The position numbers and the translations under genes were made by a program. Positions 22,413 to 34,244 of a stretch of DNA of 64,000 nt are shown piece by piece. The DNA is taken from the NCBI GenBank assembly GCA_020747065.1, contig JAGMVK010000001.1, positions 2,232,001 through 2,296,000 on the forward strand. Reading direction: 5' to 3'. The notes under the pieces are model-generated. The model was not told where the DNA came from. It saw only the letters and a program-made list of their open reading frames with translations, and searched no databases. This DNA is from Cadophora sp. MPI-SDFR-AT-0126 (taxonomy: Eukaryota; Ascomycota; Leotiomycetes; Helotiales; Ploettnerulaceae). Within the stretch, counting starts at the first letter, position 1. Each line of letters starts with the position of its first letter.

Positions 22413-23570
22413 TGGAGGGTGCTGGGAGGGAAAAGGAAGGAAGGTGTTTATAGGGCTTGTTAATGGAGTTCTTTCTTTGGCCTTTGGGCTTTGATTTGGG
22501 TTTGATTATCAATGGTGTGGTGACGCAGTGTGAGATGTCAGTCTAGCGCCGTGACTCTGAGACTGCACCGCTCTTGCAACATTCCCACACTTCACACACA
22601 CAGCCAGCCAAATAGCTTACTCTCACGTTCTCCAGTTCATGATATCTTCTCCCTTTCTAACCCAGCCCATGTTGTCTGGTATGTAGTACACTTGGCCTCG
22701 ACGCAGCAGAGTCAGTCGCATGAAAACAACACCCTGGGCGAGCCCAGAATATCTAGATAGAACTATTTCTTCAGAACTCGTAGTGACCCGCAGACGGTGG
22801 TTTTCGCATCGAGTTCGATTGAGGCCCCATGGCTATGTCTGATGTGGCTGTTGTTGAGATTTAGGTTCAACGGTGCCTAGGAACCATGCCGAGGTGCATT
22901 CCAGCTCCCCACAATTTCTTCTGAACCGCGCCTCTTCCGGGAAGCGAGCCAAACACAAACAAACAAACGAGATTTGGTGACTTATGAAAGGGGATATGAC
23001 CCAGAAACCTCTTCCGGCCCCATCTCGACTGTTGACCAGACCTCAAACTGGTGAACCTAGATTTTGATCCGCGACTGGAATTACAGTGGACTCTCACTGC
23101 TGGTGCTGGTCAATACTGTGCCTCGGCGCTGTTTAAGCACTACCCCGCTTGTGGAGTCTGTTCTATTATCGTCCAGCTCTTTAAGTCCTCAGAGTTGTTC
23201 CTTTCCTTAGGGATGATCGACGGGGATCTTCAACGCGATGAAGAATCCGCTCTTGGGCTAGGGCCATACCGAGGTTTGGATAGTGACGGATCGTCTTATG
23301 GCGCTGACGGAAGCGGGATCCGAGCAAAGTGGTCGAGGATGTAGAAATATAAGTCCACAGATCACTCAAAGGTTCTTGCTCTTATTTATAGTTTGGGCGA
23401 TTCCACTTCAACGGAAAGGCAAGAAGTCAGAGGATTCCGATTCAGAGATCCACTTACTCGCACATCGTCTCTATCGCCCAATCTTCCGTTTTTTTGTCTT
23501 GCTGAAAACTGCACGTAAGCCTTCACGACTTGCTCTCAATACTTCCTCCAACTGATACTACATCTGTAGC
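22413..23570. other. Intergenic region before small secreted protein
   Basis: No gene seen. Several short frames have no start or family signal. The final 50 bases are a C/T-rich leader. Confidence 0.5.
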
Positions 23571-23801
23571 ATGAAATTCAGCCTCCTTCCCGTCCTCAGC
23601 CTTTTGGCTTTCGCATCGGCACTCCCTCAAGCCACTCCCATTGAACGCTGCACGGAGTCCGACGTGGGAAAAGCATGTAATGCTGGGGAGATCAATGGCT
23701 TCTTTTTGACTGGGACCTGTACTTCATTCCCAATTCGGAGCGATGACTCGCAGTTTGCTTGCATTCCCGGTGGAACTCTGCTGGGTCAGCCAATTGAGTG
23801 A
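23571..23801 (+). CDS. Small secreted cysteine-containing protein, candidate effector
   Basis: 76 residues. The N-terminus MKFSLLPVLSLLAFASALPQ is a clear signal peptide, cleaved after Ala-Ser-Ala. The mature chain of about 58 residues has four cysteines (RCTESDV, KACNAG, TGTCTSF, FACIPGG), which could form two disulfides. No family recognised. Start ATG lies after a leader ending CATCTGTAGC. Single exon. Size, secretion signal and cysteine content fit secreted fungal proteins acting outside the cell, including effectors; that role is inference. Next to it, on the other strand, is a decayed gene relic. Confidence 0.75.
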   Translation: MKFSLLPVLSLLAFASALPQATPIERCTESDVGKACNAGEINGFFLTGTCTSFPIRSDDSQFACIPGGTLLGQPIE

Positions 23802-23989
23802 GCTGACGGGATTGTCTCGTATGATGGTTTGGTTGGCGTTTTCTTGCATGGGACGGCGGTAACAAGTTTGGAGGGTCAAGACTTTGCATATGTTCTACGA
23901 TTCTGTAATGAGATAACAAGTGCCGGTGCCTGCTTCCGTCGGAATGCTCTCACTCCATCGCTTTCTTCTTTCCTCATTCAAGGTGTGAC

Positions 23990-24516
23990 CTACGCATCTG
24001 CTCGCTCAACAAACATCAGACCTTCTGGTGTTCTTTTCAATTCAACCATTACTGCTTTTGAAGCATCCCTCATCTCTCTACTCGACACAGTTTTCGACAT
24101 TCTTTGACGCATTAGATCATCACAGCCATGAAACAAGAGCGCGAGGCTTGAGCATCTCCAGCTTCGAGTCAAATCCCATCGGCAGCTGCTCGACAACTCT
24201 GAATTGTGCATGCGAAGAGCAGAATTGTCAATACCACCAGCCCAGCTGGTAGTGAGAGCCAGGCCCATTTGACGTGAATGCATGTCTGGGCTACTTGGAC
24301 AGTTCCCAAAACACTTCCCAACCCACGTTGACGGATGATGGCTGTCATAGCGGTGCTATTTCGGTACAGGGGCTTGAGCCAGACCGATCCAGAGGTGATT
24401 ACTGTGTTACTGGTGATGGCAAGTAGCGGAGACTCATCATACATCCATGACAGGAATTGATTTAGTGCTAATGCAGGCAGGGAGTCAAGCATCCAGACGC
24501 AACAGTATACATACAT
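23990..24516 (-). pseudogene. Truncated, frameshifted relic of a DUF3176-type membrane protein
   Basis: Only the C-terminal end of a fungal DUF3176-type protein is present. One frame (24516 down to 24169) holds HVKWAWLSLPAGLVVLTILL, the last membrane span with its typical preceding VHVRW-like motif; it stops at a TGA. The family's next block, WKSSxLALLFHG, is found as SWRCSSLALLFHGCDD in another frame (24283 to 23990), which then runs to a natural-looking end. The two frames meet at about 24171-24190 with no GT-AG pair between, so a frameshift is the simplest reading. The region upstream is only about 450 bases to the next gene and has no room for the missing several hundred residues. Family call rests on these two motifs. 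Confidence 0.6.
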
Positions 24517-24963
24517 TTTCGGGCTTCACCTGTTTCGTTAAGGCTACGGCTAAATCCATATGCAAAGCCTCTTGCTTGGTTTTTTAGTAATTTGCGCGTA
24601 CATCTAGTAACTTTGCCCACCCATAAAGTTTGTAGAGTAGGGCAAATATCTCAAGTGGAAGCCTAAGGATACCCCTAACCTGCATCTGGAGTCGCGACTA
24701 GATCTCATCAAAGACTAGAAAAAAGGAAAACTGGGCGTCAATATAGAACCGTCTTAATTGTATGGGAATTGAGGAGCTGAGTCATATCTCGCGTTATTAG
24801 ATACAGGAAGCACACAATTTCAGGGATGATATGTGGACATGTGCGTTGTAGAAGGTAACATAAATAGATGCCATTTCTGAGACATTCAGCCCTGGGCAGG
24901 TGGTACAAGAACCGTCGAGCTACCATGAAGTCAGCACTTATCACGGCCATCTCATTACCAAAC
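24517..24963. other. Intergenic region
   Basis: AT-rich flank between the relic and the stop of the reverse-strand SDR. Nothing recognised. Confidence 0.5.
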
Positions 24964-26174
24964 TTACGCGCTCTCCCCATTATCTTTCTCATTTTCCTTC
25001 CACTTCTCAAGATCGATGACCTGTCTCCCATGCCAATTCGTCATGATGCTCTCTCCCTTGGATCTCAACCTCAACTGGTACCAATGTGGCAAGCCCCTCA
25101 AGAAAGTCACAGTTGAGCCAAAGCCAGGCAGAATGACCTGTCCACTATGTCCAGCGAGGACCTTCTTGACAATGGCTTCGGCGACAGTTTCGGGCTCGAG
25201 AGTGGGCATCAGGAACTTGGAGTCATTGTGGTAGCCTTGGAAGAGGGGTGTCTTGGTGTAGCCCTGGTTGATGACCAATGTGCGAACTTTAGGAGCTCCA
25301 TAACGAGTCTTCAACTCGGCTGTTAGTCCTTCGTGGAAGGACAGTGCCGCGGCTTTCGAAGCGGCATAGTCCGTCATGTTGGGAACTGTGACATAAGCTG
25401 CTAGAGATGCAACTGTCACAATCATTCCGTGATTCGCCTTCACCATGGCGGGGACGAATTCCTTTGCCAGCCAGTAGTGAGCCAAGGTATTTACATCGAA
25501 TGTGAAGCGAACATCCTTCTCTGTGGCGTCGAGGATGTTCTTTCCCCGAGCTACACCAGCATTGTTGATAAGCACAGTAGGCTCTCCGACATCCTTGCGG
25601 ACTTCGGCAGCCACCGAAGCGATGGTCGCTGGAGATGTGATATCGCACTTGTAGTAGTACACGTTTGATGCTGTGTCCATTTAACTTCACATGCACTTCA
25701 GGTCAAGGGCCGGACTCACCAGCCTCAAAAGTCATAGGGATGACATCTAGAACTACGACCTTGATACCCCTCTCGGCCAACAACTTTACCACATTCCCAC
25801 CAATGCCTCCTGCGCCACCTGTAATCAATACAATCTCCTTGCCCCAATCATATGTATCGGTCGTCCAATTATCCAAGACGCCTGCATCTAAGTAGTTGGA
25901 TGCCCATCTCGCGAGCCCAAGAAAGAAGAGCTTTCGGATTCGAGAGTAGGCTGTCTCGTGGAGGATCGCGAGGTCCGAACCTTTCTTAGTATAGCGCGCG
26001 AGCAGGAGAAATGCGATCGTAAAGGCAGGATTGAATGCGGTCTTTTTAATAAAGCGTCCGATGGGGTCACCCGTCAGACCTGAGCTAGTCAGCAAGTTGG
26101 GCCCCTGGGTAGTACTGGTGGTAGGTGCTTGAGGTCAAACCTTCTCGGGGAAGCCAGCCGTTGTGCATAGGCAT
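24964..26174 (-). CDS. Short-chain dehydrogenase/reductase with N-terminal membrane segment (17-beta-HSD11/RDH10-like)
   Basis: Three exons: 26141-26174, 25720-26079 and 24964-25670, phases consistent, 366 residues. Introns are 61 nt (donor GTTTGA, branch CTGAC) and 49 nt (donor GTGAGT, acceptor GGACACAG). The first exon is only 34 bases. A short hydrophobic segment (AFTIAFLLLARY, about residues 25-40) suggests membrane or lipid-droplet attachment. The SDR motifs are complete: TGGAGGIG for the cofactor, NNAG, catalytic Ser in VASLAAY and YAASK. The order and N-terminal anchor resemble 17-beta-hydroxysteroid dehydrogenase 11 and RDH10/DHRS relatives, which act on sterols or retinoids; in fungi the substrate is generally unknown. 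Confidence 0.9.
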
Positions 26175-27410
26175 CTTAAAATGCTGTAGATTGAATCCCC
26201 AGATAATGTCTTAAAAACAATTTGTTGCACAAGTTTGATAGCGACTGCTGTCGATGCTCTATTGAAGTATTGAAGAAAAAGAGTTGAAAGAGATAAGGGA
26301 TCGAAGAGAGAGGTTTACCATGATCCTAGCCCGGCCTCAGGTCTTCTCCGCATTATCTCGGCCCTGGCCTGCCAACTTTATCTGGACCGCAACCGCATTC
26401 CAGGGTTGGAGCTCTCCAAACTCTCCCATGTGGTCGGGTTTGGGCCGAGGTGCTAGCTCAAACGCGGGGTAGCTAGCCGAACCGAGCCACTACGAGTAGC
26501 TCATCAGCTCAGCTCAGCTCAGCTCAGCTCAGCTCAGCTCAGCTCAGCTCAGCTCAGCTCATCCCAGCATCACAAGAATCCTGCGTGCCTGCCTCATGGA
26601 GCTGTTGTAGCTCAGCTCAGTATCATGCCATCCCGATGACACGGAATTTATTTTATATCGCAAGAATCTGTTCAAAACCAGGCGAAGACAATCTCTGCTT
26701 CTTGGGATCCCTCCCTGGTTTATTTATGCTTTTGTCCTGCCCGTTGCAACGAAGTTCCCAAACTGGAAATTTTATATGAAATGCTGAAGATATCAGCATG
26801 TGGGTTGGAAATGCAACTATTCTTTGGACTAGTTTGTTGTCTCAAATGGACATTGAGAAACTTTAGTACTGGTATGGGAAGTTCCATGAAGGAAATGCAC
26901 AAGAAGCCTACAGGGTCGAGTTGAGAAGAGCCATGTTCTGTGTCAGGCTGGCAAAATTGGCAGACTAAATGTGAGATAATAATGCTAAGAGAGAATGGAA
27001 TGAGGTGATCGTATGTATCGCCGAGTGCCTGTTACTTTAGACATGCAGAATATGAAAAAGAAGAATCTGGGTGGAGCTCCGCGGAGTACCCAATGATGCA
27101 AGGAATTTATTAAAGGACGAAATATCCGCTGAGGATCCTTGTCTTCTTGATTCTATACCGCTGATATCCATCGTTTGAAACGAACAATCACCTAGCCAAT
27201 CCCTCTTGGAGCAAGCTTTTTGTGATCGCCGTACCAGAAGTATTGGTCCCTAGAACGAGACAGAATAATGTGATTCGAAGTGCAAGAAGGAAGATAAGAC
27301 CATGAAGACTTGTAGGCTCAAGGAGATCGAAGACCGCCGAGAATTACATCGCCGAATATGTTTCCTCGGGACGAAAATTGCAGCCGATGTGCTTGTGTGG
27401 AAACGTGTCT
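26175..27410. other. Gene-free region with AGCTC tandem array
   Basis: No gene seen. It holds the 11-unit AGCTC repeat at 26506-26560 close to the start of the SDR gene, and otherwise ordinary AT-leaning sequence. Confidence 0.5.
26506..26560. repeat. Tandem repeat (AGCTC)x11
   Basis: Eleven perfect copies of the pentamer AGCTC, 55 bases. Isolated AGCTC units also occur just before (26496-26502) and after (about 26610-26620). It lies about 330 bases upstream of the reverse-strand SDR start codon. A likely variable-number microsatellite. Confidence 0.95.
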
Positions 27411-28285
27411 TTAAAGCAAAGCCATCAAGGCAAAAGCTCCGACCCATATACCATGTACACCTGTCCTCCAATCCAACATTCCTGCTCCTCCAAGCCCATC
27501 GCCAGCTGTAGCATCTGGCTTGGTCCCTCCCAACCCATTCTTACCTCCGTCCTTGTCGTTTCCTTCGATCGCAGTTCCAGCAATTCGAGTAAAGCTATTG
27601 GCAGAAGCATTCAGCGTCGCCTGATCCAGAAGTGGGTTATTCAGAACGTCGCACGATGGTCGGCTGCTATCTTCGGGTATCGAGTTCGTCACTTTGATAG
27701 GCAGATCGAAGATGGTGTATCTATCCGTCCCATTCAACCGGAAGTTTTGGCGGATGGAGATCTGTTCCCAATCAGCAAACATTCTTTTGTGTTCCCAATC
27801 AAATCCCTACGTTGTAAGCACCCCTAGCAGAATCATTATTGCTCGGCGCACCGTTTCCCACCAAGCAATCTGGCCAAACCCAATTTACATGCTTCACTGT
27901 GCTTCCTGGCTCTTGCGCCATGATCTCCCCCAGGCTTGCGTTTCCTGCACTGGCCGTGCCATTGGAAACCGTGAAGTTCTTCCCGGTTGTGTAGCTCGAC
28001 AAGAATATTGTGATGTTGTAGATTGCAGATACCGGATCGGAGGGGTATGGTGGGAGTTCGAGCTGCCCGTTCGAAGTGACATCGAGTGCAACGTGTAGGG
28101 TGTCTAATCACCATCAGCAGGAATTCCAGAATGCGAGACAGAGTCATACCTCCTCCTAACGGAGTGTTAGGTTGCGGCGCATCGACAACCGCAATACCAG
28201 GCGTGAATATTTGGCCGTTGATGATTTCCTGTGCATTCGAACACCTCGCCAGGAGCGCAATAGCGATGGTAAACAGAAACAACAT
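27411..28285 (-). CDS. GPI-anchored secreted protein of unknown function
   Basis: Three exons: 28150-28285, 27811-28103 and 27411-27761, 259 residues, phases consistent (introns 46 and 49 nt). The N-terminus MLFLFTIAIALLARCSNAQ is a signal peptide. The mature part is rich in Asn, Thr and Gly with several N-glycosylation sequons (NIT, NFT, NGT, NAS), two cysteines (WPDCLVGNG and SRPSCDVL) and a beta-strand-rich look (LHVALDVTSNGQLELPPYPS). The C-terminus ends in a Gly-rich spacer and a hydrophobic tail GIWVGAFALMALL, which is a GPI-attachment signal. This architecture is common in fungal cell-wall proteins. No catalytic motif seen. It is divergent from the PsuG-PsuK gene, 478 bases away. Confidence 0.85.
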
Positions 28286-28763
28286 TTTTTATTAATTCAT
28301 TGAGAAACTTCAATCACAAGAGAAGGACAGGAAAGAGGGAAACAGAGGGACGTCATGAAAGAGGGGATAAAGTTGGCAGACATGGCAGCAGCAATATCAG
28401 CATTATCATATGAGATTCTGGACAGGGAAATGAAGTCACCCGTATCGTAATTGTATGATGTCCCTGCATCCTTACCATCTGGGCTCGGTGCGGTCAGCCC
28501 TCCAGTCAAGACGGTTGCCGGTATTCCGAGAATTGATTGCTGGAAAGGCACGAACTGGTGAGGTCGAGACGGGATGTGTATCAAATAGATTGGAGACGTC
28601 TGAATTGGGTTGTGGCTAGGACCGAGATGTGGCTTTAGGTGGCTTGACAGTTTACACGTGACATTCTCCCATCTTTGAGACGAGATCTCAATTTCGACGG
28701 CAAATGCTGCTTCTATTGGTCTTGCCATTGGTCGTGTAACATCAAACGTGATGCAAGGCTAGG
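28286..28763. promoter_or_regulatory. Divergent promoter region, GPI protein / pseudouridine gene
   Basis: 478 bp between two divergent start codons. A 143-codon reverse frame (28297-28728) begins with ATG but lies entirely in the upstream region and has no family features; I treat it as chance. Confidence 0.5.
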
Positions 28764-31688
28764 ATGAGAACTCTCTCTGTATCATGTGGTGGCGTTGCAG
28801 CATTCAATGGGGTTCGTCCGTGTCCAGTGAAGGGACTTCCAAGGGGCTTCAGGCTCTCCTGCCAACAACACAAGGAGCTGCATGCGATATACCGTCCGAA
28901 AGGTCGAGCGACTTCACGGCTTCCAACTTATAGTGTGTCTCGTAGATTCGAGTCTACCATAAGTGTTACCGATGGTACAACGGCATTGCCCATCAGAAAA
29001 ATATGGACTAGACAGGGGTTGAACAATCAGAACGCCAACGGTACTCGATCCCAGGCAGCTACACAGAATGATCCAGCCAGCAAGAAAGTCGAGTTCAACT
29101 TTCCTGACAGCATCTGCTCAAAGGTCTCTGATGAGGTCAAACATGCTTTGGCCAACAATCGTCCAGTTGTAGCTTTGGAGTCCACCATCTACACCCACGG
29201 GTTTCCATATCCAGACAATGTGGCTCTTGCATTAGGATTGGAAGAGATCGTTCGTCGCAATGGAGCTGTACCGGCGACAATCGGTGTCCTGCATGGAGTG
29301 GCCAGGATTGGTCTCAACAATGATGAGATCACTGAACTCGCTTCATCGGCCGGCAAGCCCGAAACCATGAAGGTCTCCAGACGAGATCTTCCTTATATTC
29401 TAGGCATGGTGGGTTTCCCTAGCTTCCCTCAGAACATGACGTTGACCAACTTAGGGATTATCTGGTCAGAAACTCAATGGAGGTACCACAGTGTCTGGAA
29501 CTATGATTCTAGCTCAGCGGGCTGGTATCAAAGTGTTCGGAACGGGTGGTCTAGGAGGTGTTCATCGTGGCGGCGAAGACAGCATGGACATATCTGCTGA
29601 TCTTACTGAGCTGGGCAGAACGCCTATTGCAGTCGTCAGCAGTGGTTGTAAGAGCTTCCTAGATATACCTAGGACACTCGAATTTCTGGAAACGCAAGGA
29701 GCTACTGTTTGCACTTTTGCGGATGGCAGGAAGGGGGATATTGATTTCCCAGCTTTTTACACCCGGGATAGTGGGATCAAGAGTCACGGCATTGTCCAGA
29801 ATCCTAGAGAAGCAGCTTCTATGATCTGTAAGTTTCAGAATATAACATCCACTTCCAGGGTGTGGGCTGACAAAGCAAGACGCACAAGAAGCCTTGGGTA
29901 GTTTCCACAGCGGACATTCTGGCATGCATTCTGGTTTGCTATTCGCAAATCCAATCCCGTTAGAATTCTCGATCCCCAAAGCCGAAATCGACGTCGCCAT
30001 AAACCAAGCCGTGAAAGAAGCCGCCGAGCAAGGATTCCATGGACATGCGAACACTCCGTTCATCCTTGCGAGAATCAAAGACCTCACCAAAGGCAATAGC
30101 TTGCCAGCAAACAAAGCTTTGATAGAGTCTAATGTTGCCATGGCCGCAAGAGTTGCCGTTGAACTGGCTGCCTTCAGAAGTTCTTCAGGCAAATTGTCAC
30201 GGTAAGCTATGCAATCCGTGTCGGTCATGCTGCCGGGGCTTTCTAATCGCACCTAGTTTAAAGCACGATCCCCAAAATCGGATTAAAACTTCTGAGAAGA
30301 ACCATTTTGCCGGAGAGTCCCACCAAAAACCAGCACAAGATGTTAACGTACGTGGTTCTCCGGTTGATATTGCGTTGACGTATGGAGATGTTTCATCTCT
30401 TAATTCGTGCTAACTGTCTCATAGCACTCAGTGTATGTTCTCGGCTCCGTTGCAGTTGATCTATCCTGTGATTACGCACCACTTGAAGAAGCTGGAAGCC
30501 CAGTGGTTTCCATCTCTCCTCAGCTTCATACCTCGAACATCGCACAAATCGTTCCTTCAATTGGCGGGGTTGGCCACAACGTTGCTCTAGCTGCACATCG
30601 CATCGGTGGGAACTCTTGCGTTCAATTGCGCAGTCTCATCGCGGATGATCTGTAAGTGGATGCTCCTTTCACAACACGACTTGCTAAGACCATGCAGGGC
30701 TGGCAACACTGTGATGTCTGCCTTGGCAGAAGAAGGCCTCGACACTTCCTGCATCCAAACACTGCCTTCCGAATACCGAACAGCGCAGTACGTGGCCGTC
30801 AATGACACTAAGAAAGATCTGGTCCTCGCTATGGCAGATATGAGCATTTTCGCAACTGTCGCCCCGAACGACTTGATTAGGATGAAGCAATCGCCAGACC
30901 TTAAATGGGTAGTGGTAGACGCGAACTGGAGTAAAAGCCACATCAGAGGACTGATCAACTACTCTTCCCATGATCTGAAAGCCAAGGTTGCATTCGAGCC
31001 AGTATCCGTCGCAAAGTCCGCTGGTATTTTCGAACCCTGCGCTTCTAGCACAGTCGACAATCTGAAGCCTTTCCCGCACAACACCTTGGACCTGGCCACA
31101 CCCAATCAGCACGAACTAGCAGCCATGCATGCAGCCGCAAAGAAACATGATTATTTCGAGTCTCAGGAATGGTGGAATGCAATCGATGCACTCGGTATCC
31201 CAAGCTCAGGAGCCCGCGATCGTTTCGTGTCCATCACCAACCAGAAGCTCACAGATCAGGGAATTCCAGTTCAAGCAATTCAATTGCTACCATTCATACC
31301 TACAATCCTCACGAAGCTTGGAGCAGATGGCGTCCTCATGACTGAGCTCCTGAAGCCGAACGATCCTCGACTCACAGACGCCGCTTCATCGCCCTATATC
31401 CTCTCTCGCTGCGCCAATGGTAGCACAGAGATCGGTGGCGTGTACATGCGCTTGTTCCCAGCTATCGAAATAGTGGAGGATGTCGTTAGTGTGAATGGCG
31501 TAGGCGATACCTTCCTCGGTGTCCTTGTCGCTGGATTGGCAAAGGGTTTGAAGTTGGATGAGACGTTAATCAATATTGCGCAGAAGGGTGCAGTCATGAC
31601 TTTGAGGTGCAAGGAGTCAGTCAGTCCTCAGCTGGGCGATTTGAAAGAGCAGCTGGATCTGTTGGCTCAAAAATTATCGCATATTTGA
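28764..31688 (+). CDS. Bifunctional pseudouridine-5'-phosphate glycosidase / pfkB-family (pseudouridine) kinase
   Basis: Six exons: 28764-29408, 29470-29827, 29880-30201, 30257-30347, 30425-30651 and 30698-31688; all phases agree and give 877 residues. The first half is a PsuG/indigoidine-synthase-A-like glycosidase ([63 protein letters not shown] after splicing). The second half is a pfkB/ribokinase-type sugar kinase ([25 protein letters not shown], anion hole/catalytic GVGDTF near the end). In bacteria the separate enzymes PsuK and PsuG phosphorylate pseudouridine and split it into uracil and ribose-5-phosphate. A fused form is common in fungi and protists. The first 65 residues are Arg/Ser-rich without acids until about 35 and include SRRFES, so a mitochondrial targeting peptide is likely. 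Substrate assignment is from family. Confidence 0.92.
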
Positions 31689-34244
31689 TGTGTTGAATTG
31701 GAGAGACATAGATGGTGTAAGTGAGCTAATTCAATGGTTGTAGATAGGATTCGCTGCTTCACACAACAAGCATTGACACACTGTCCCTAAACTTCATATG
31801 ACTTACACTTCTTGATCTGGATTCATCCAAGAACAAATGTCGGCTACTAGCAGCGATTCATCCTTTTATTTCTTTCACGCAGTTATATTGCTTGCCATAT
31901 CCAGCTCAATTGAACTCACGGCGAAAAAAATAGATAGGTCAAAAATTGTGAAACTGGCTACCACAAGCCTTTCGCACCAAATCCTACAACCCAATTGCAA
32001 ACCTTTTGTCCCAATCTCAACCCTAGCTCCAGCGAGCGGATGAGCTGTCATAAACCTTTAAGCGTCCGGAAAAAGGAACTCTGCAAGCGCAAGGCTAGTG
32101 GTCGGTAGGCGATCGAAGTCAACAAGAGCCGGGGCCGAAACAAGCGTGGTAGGTGGAGACACTTAGCACTACTACAGAACATTATTGGTATTCTGTCATA
32201 GTGAGCGGGTAGGATAAAAATCACATTTGGACTGCTATACGGATCTGAGTCATAGCAATTTCGAATATTTTATCATGCAGCTCCTTCGCTGAAGCTTTTC
32301 GCTGATGTTCACACAGCGCGAAAGAATAAGAACCACGAGGCCATTCGATACATCACACCTCGAGGAAGGTACTCACATAAAAATAAAAAGTTGTAACCTT
32401 TCGATAATAGATGTAGGCCTCAATAAGTAGTGTATTACAATAAAAGAAAATTACAATGTCATTTCTGTTGCACTATTCATTGTCATCGCTTAATAGCTTC
32501 ATGTCAAATGCTAATTTTGCATGCTTCATTCGTCTGATAAAATGCTTTCATACACTTGGGATGTTTAAGCTTTTTTCACGACACCGATTTTATTCCCATA
32601 AAGTATTTCGAAACATGAGACCTTCCAGAATGATTATTATGTGTCAGCACAGAGACTTCTTGCGAAGCGCAATGTTGAGGTTTTTACTTGGTGTCTCCGC
32701 AGTCAACAAAGTGTCAAGAAGGTGGAACAAATCAAAGGTACCAATACACCATTCTCGCCCGGACTTAGCCAAAGTATCCTTTGAGTTGATGTCGCTCTGT
32801 ACAGTCGAATTCTCTGGGACTCAAGCGTATAGCTGTTGACACTACCTCGTCAACTTGCCACTGGCTGACATGATATTTTGTGGAAACTTGGTACCAATTT
32901 ATTTGGACGATGATAGTCTTCGCTTCAAAAGGTTTACTATCGTGAGTCAGAGGCCATATGCAGTGCTAGAAGACATTGTCGCCTTCTAGCTTATCAGAAT
33001 CGCACTACGAGGTATTTAGATTCAGGGAGCACTCACATTCTTGCTTCCTGATTCATCCTCTTCCAACATTTCCTGCACGACTACCATCAACTACTACTAT
33101 TTTCGAGATACCATTCGCGTAGCAATTCCCTAATGGCAACAAGAGCCCCTCAAAGCTCTTTGGAATTCCTATCAGGAAGAGAAAATTCGGAACAGAAATA
33201 TATCGAGAGCAGAAAGACAAACGAAGTCCAAGACAGCATCGACAAACTCAGTCTGCTGCAACATACCAGCGTCGTCAAGCTCCATAGGAAATCAGCTCTC
33301 AGACCATATCGATAAATTATTTCAAGTGGAGGATTCGAATAATTTGTGATGATTCATGCAGTTTCCTTTTTCTCGCAAGAGAGTGCGAATTTAGATTTGT
33401 CGAGACAGGACAGGTGCAGGTCACTTGGGTGTGTCGGTATATCAATCATGTATTGTGCTTATGTGTCTTATCAGGACAGGTGGAAGTTAACCTTTTCCCT
33501 AAGGGGTTTTTACAGGTGCTCCAGGATTTGGTAAATTAAATGACTTTCAACCTCAAGACTTCAACTTCATGAATTCATACTCACTGCTTTCACCAAGTCG
33601 ACCTTGAAGTCTTCTGTGGAGTATGCTCGTGATGTGATAAAATTTTGTAGAGTGCGCTTCAGTGACTTGAAGTATCTCCCATCCTGGCCAATTAACATAT
33701 ATCGTGGGGTGTCCTGCTCACTTGTGTTTCACCACACAAGTTCATTTCCATAATTGTGTTCAAGGACTTAGATCGCTACTTCTCCATGAGCATATGATCT
33801 TCGAATAGAGGTTAGCAAATCCAAAGAATTCTCTGTTTTTAGATCATAGGTTGTCGTGCGACCAAAGTCCCGTTTGAGATATTGCATTATCCAATTACGA
33901 AGGAAGTTGGGCTGGCCAAGAAGATCGCAGAACATATGTGTAGGATCTTGTAAGAAAATCAAGGAACAAGGACGATATGTAAGCACGAGTGTATTACGTT
34001 GAAACCTCAAATAAAAGCAATAAAGTGAGCAATGTGCTAGAACTATCAAGGACAACTCATCTTCAAGTAGGCTCTATAATTTGAGATTTACTGCCATCTT
34101 CGATCGACGGCAGTGACTATCCCGACCAGAAATTCACTGGCGCAACGCGGTGGCCCCTGCATCTCCCAGACCACCTACGCCTTGTGTATTCATCCAAATT
34201 GTAACGAACACGATCTTCATCGGAAATTCAGTTCAAGACACAAA
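31689..34244. other. Long gene-poor region
   Basis: About 2.5 kb with no supported gene. Plus-strand frames at 32456-32839 (127 codons) and 33133-33315 (60 codons, preceded by leader-like sequence) start with ATG but show no family or domain. A reverse frame at 33768-34055 is likewise unsupported. No transposon signal seen. Confidence 0.45.

Noticed and set aside
28297..28728. 143-codon reverse frame in the divergent promoter
   Set aside because: Lies directly upstream of the GPI-protein start in its probable leader, with no signal of a domain.
32456..32839. 127-codon plus-strand frame in the gene-poor region
   Set aside because: ATG start but no recognisable domain; composition not convincingly coding.
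33133..33315. 60-codon plus-strand frame (MATRAPQSS...)
   Set aside because: Leader-like sequence precedes it and it could be a small gene, but nothing confirms coding; left uncalled.
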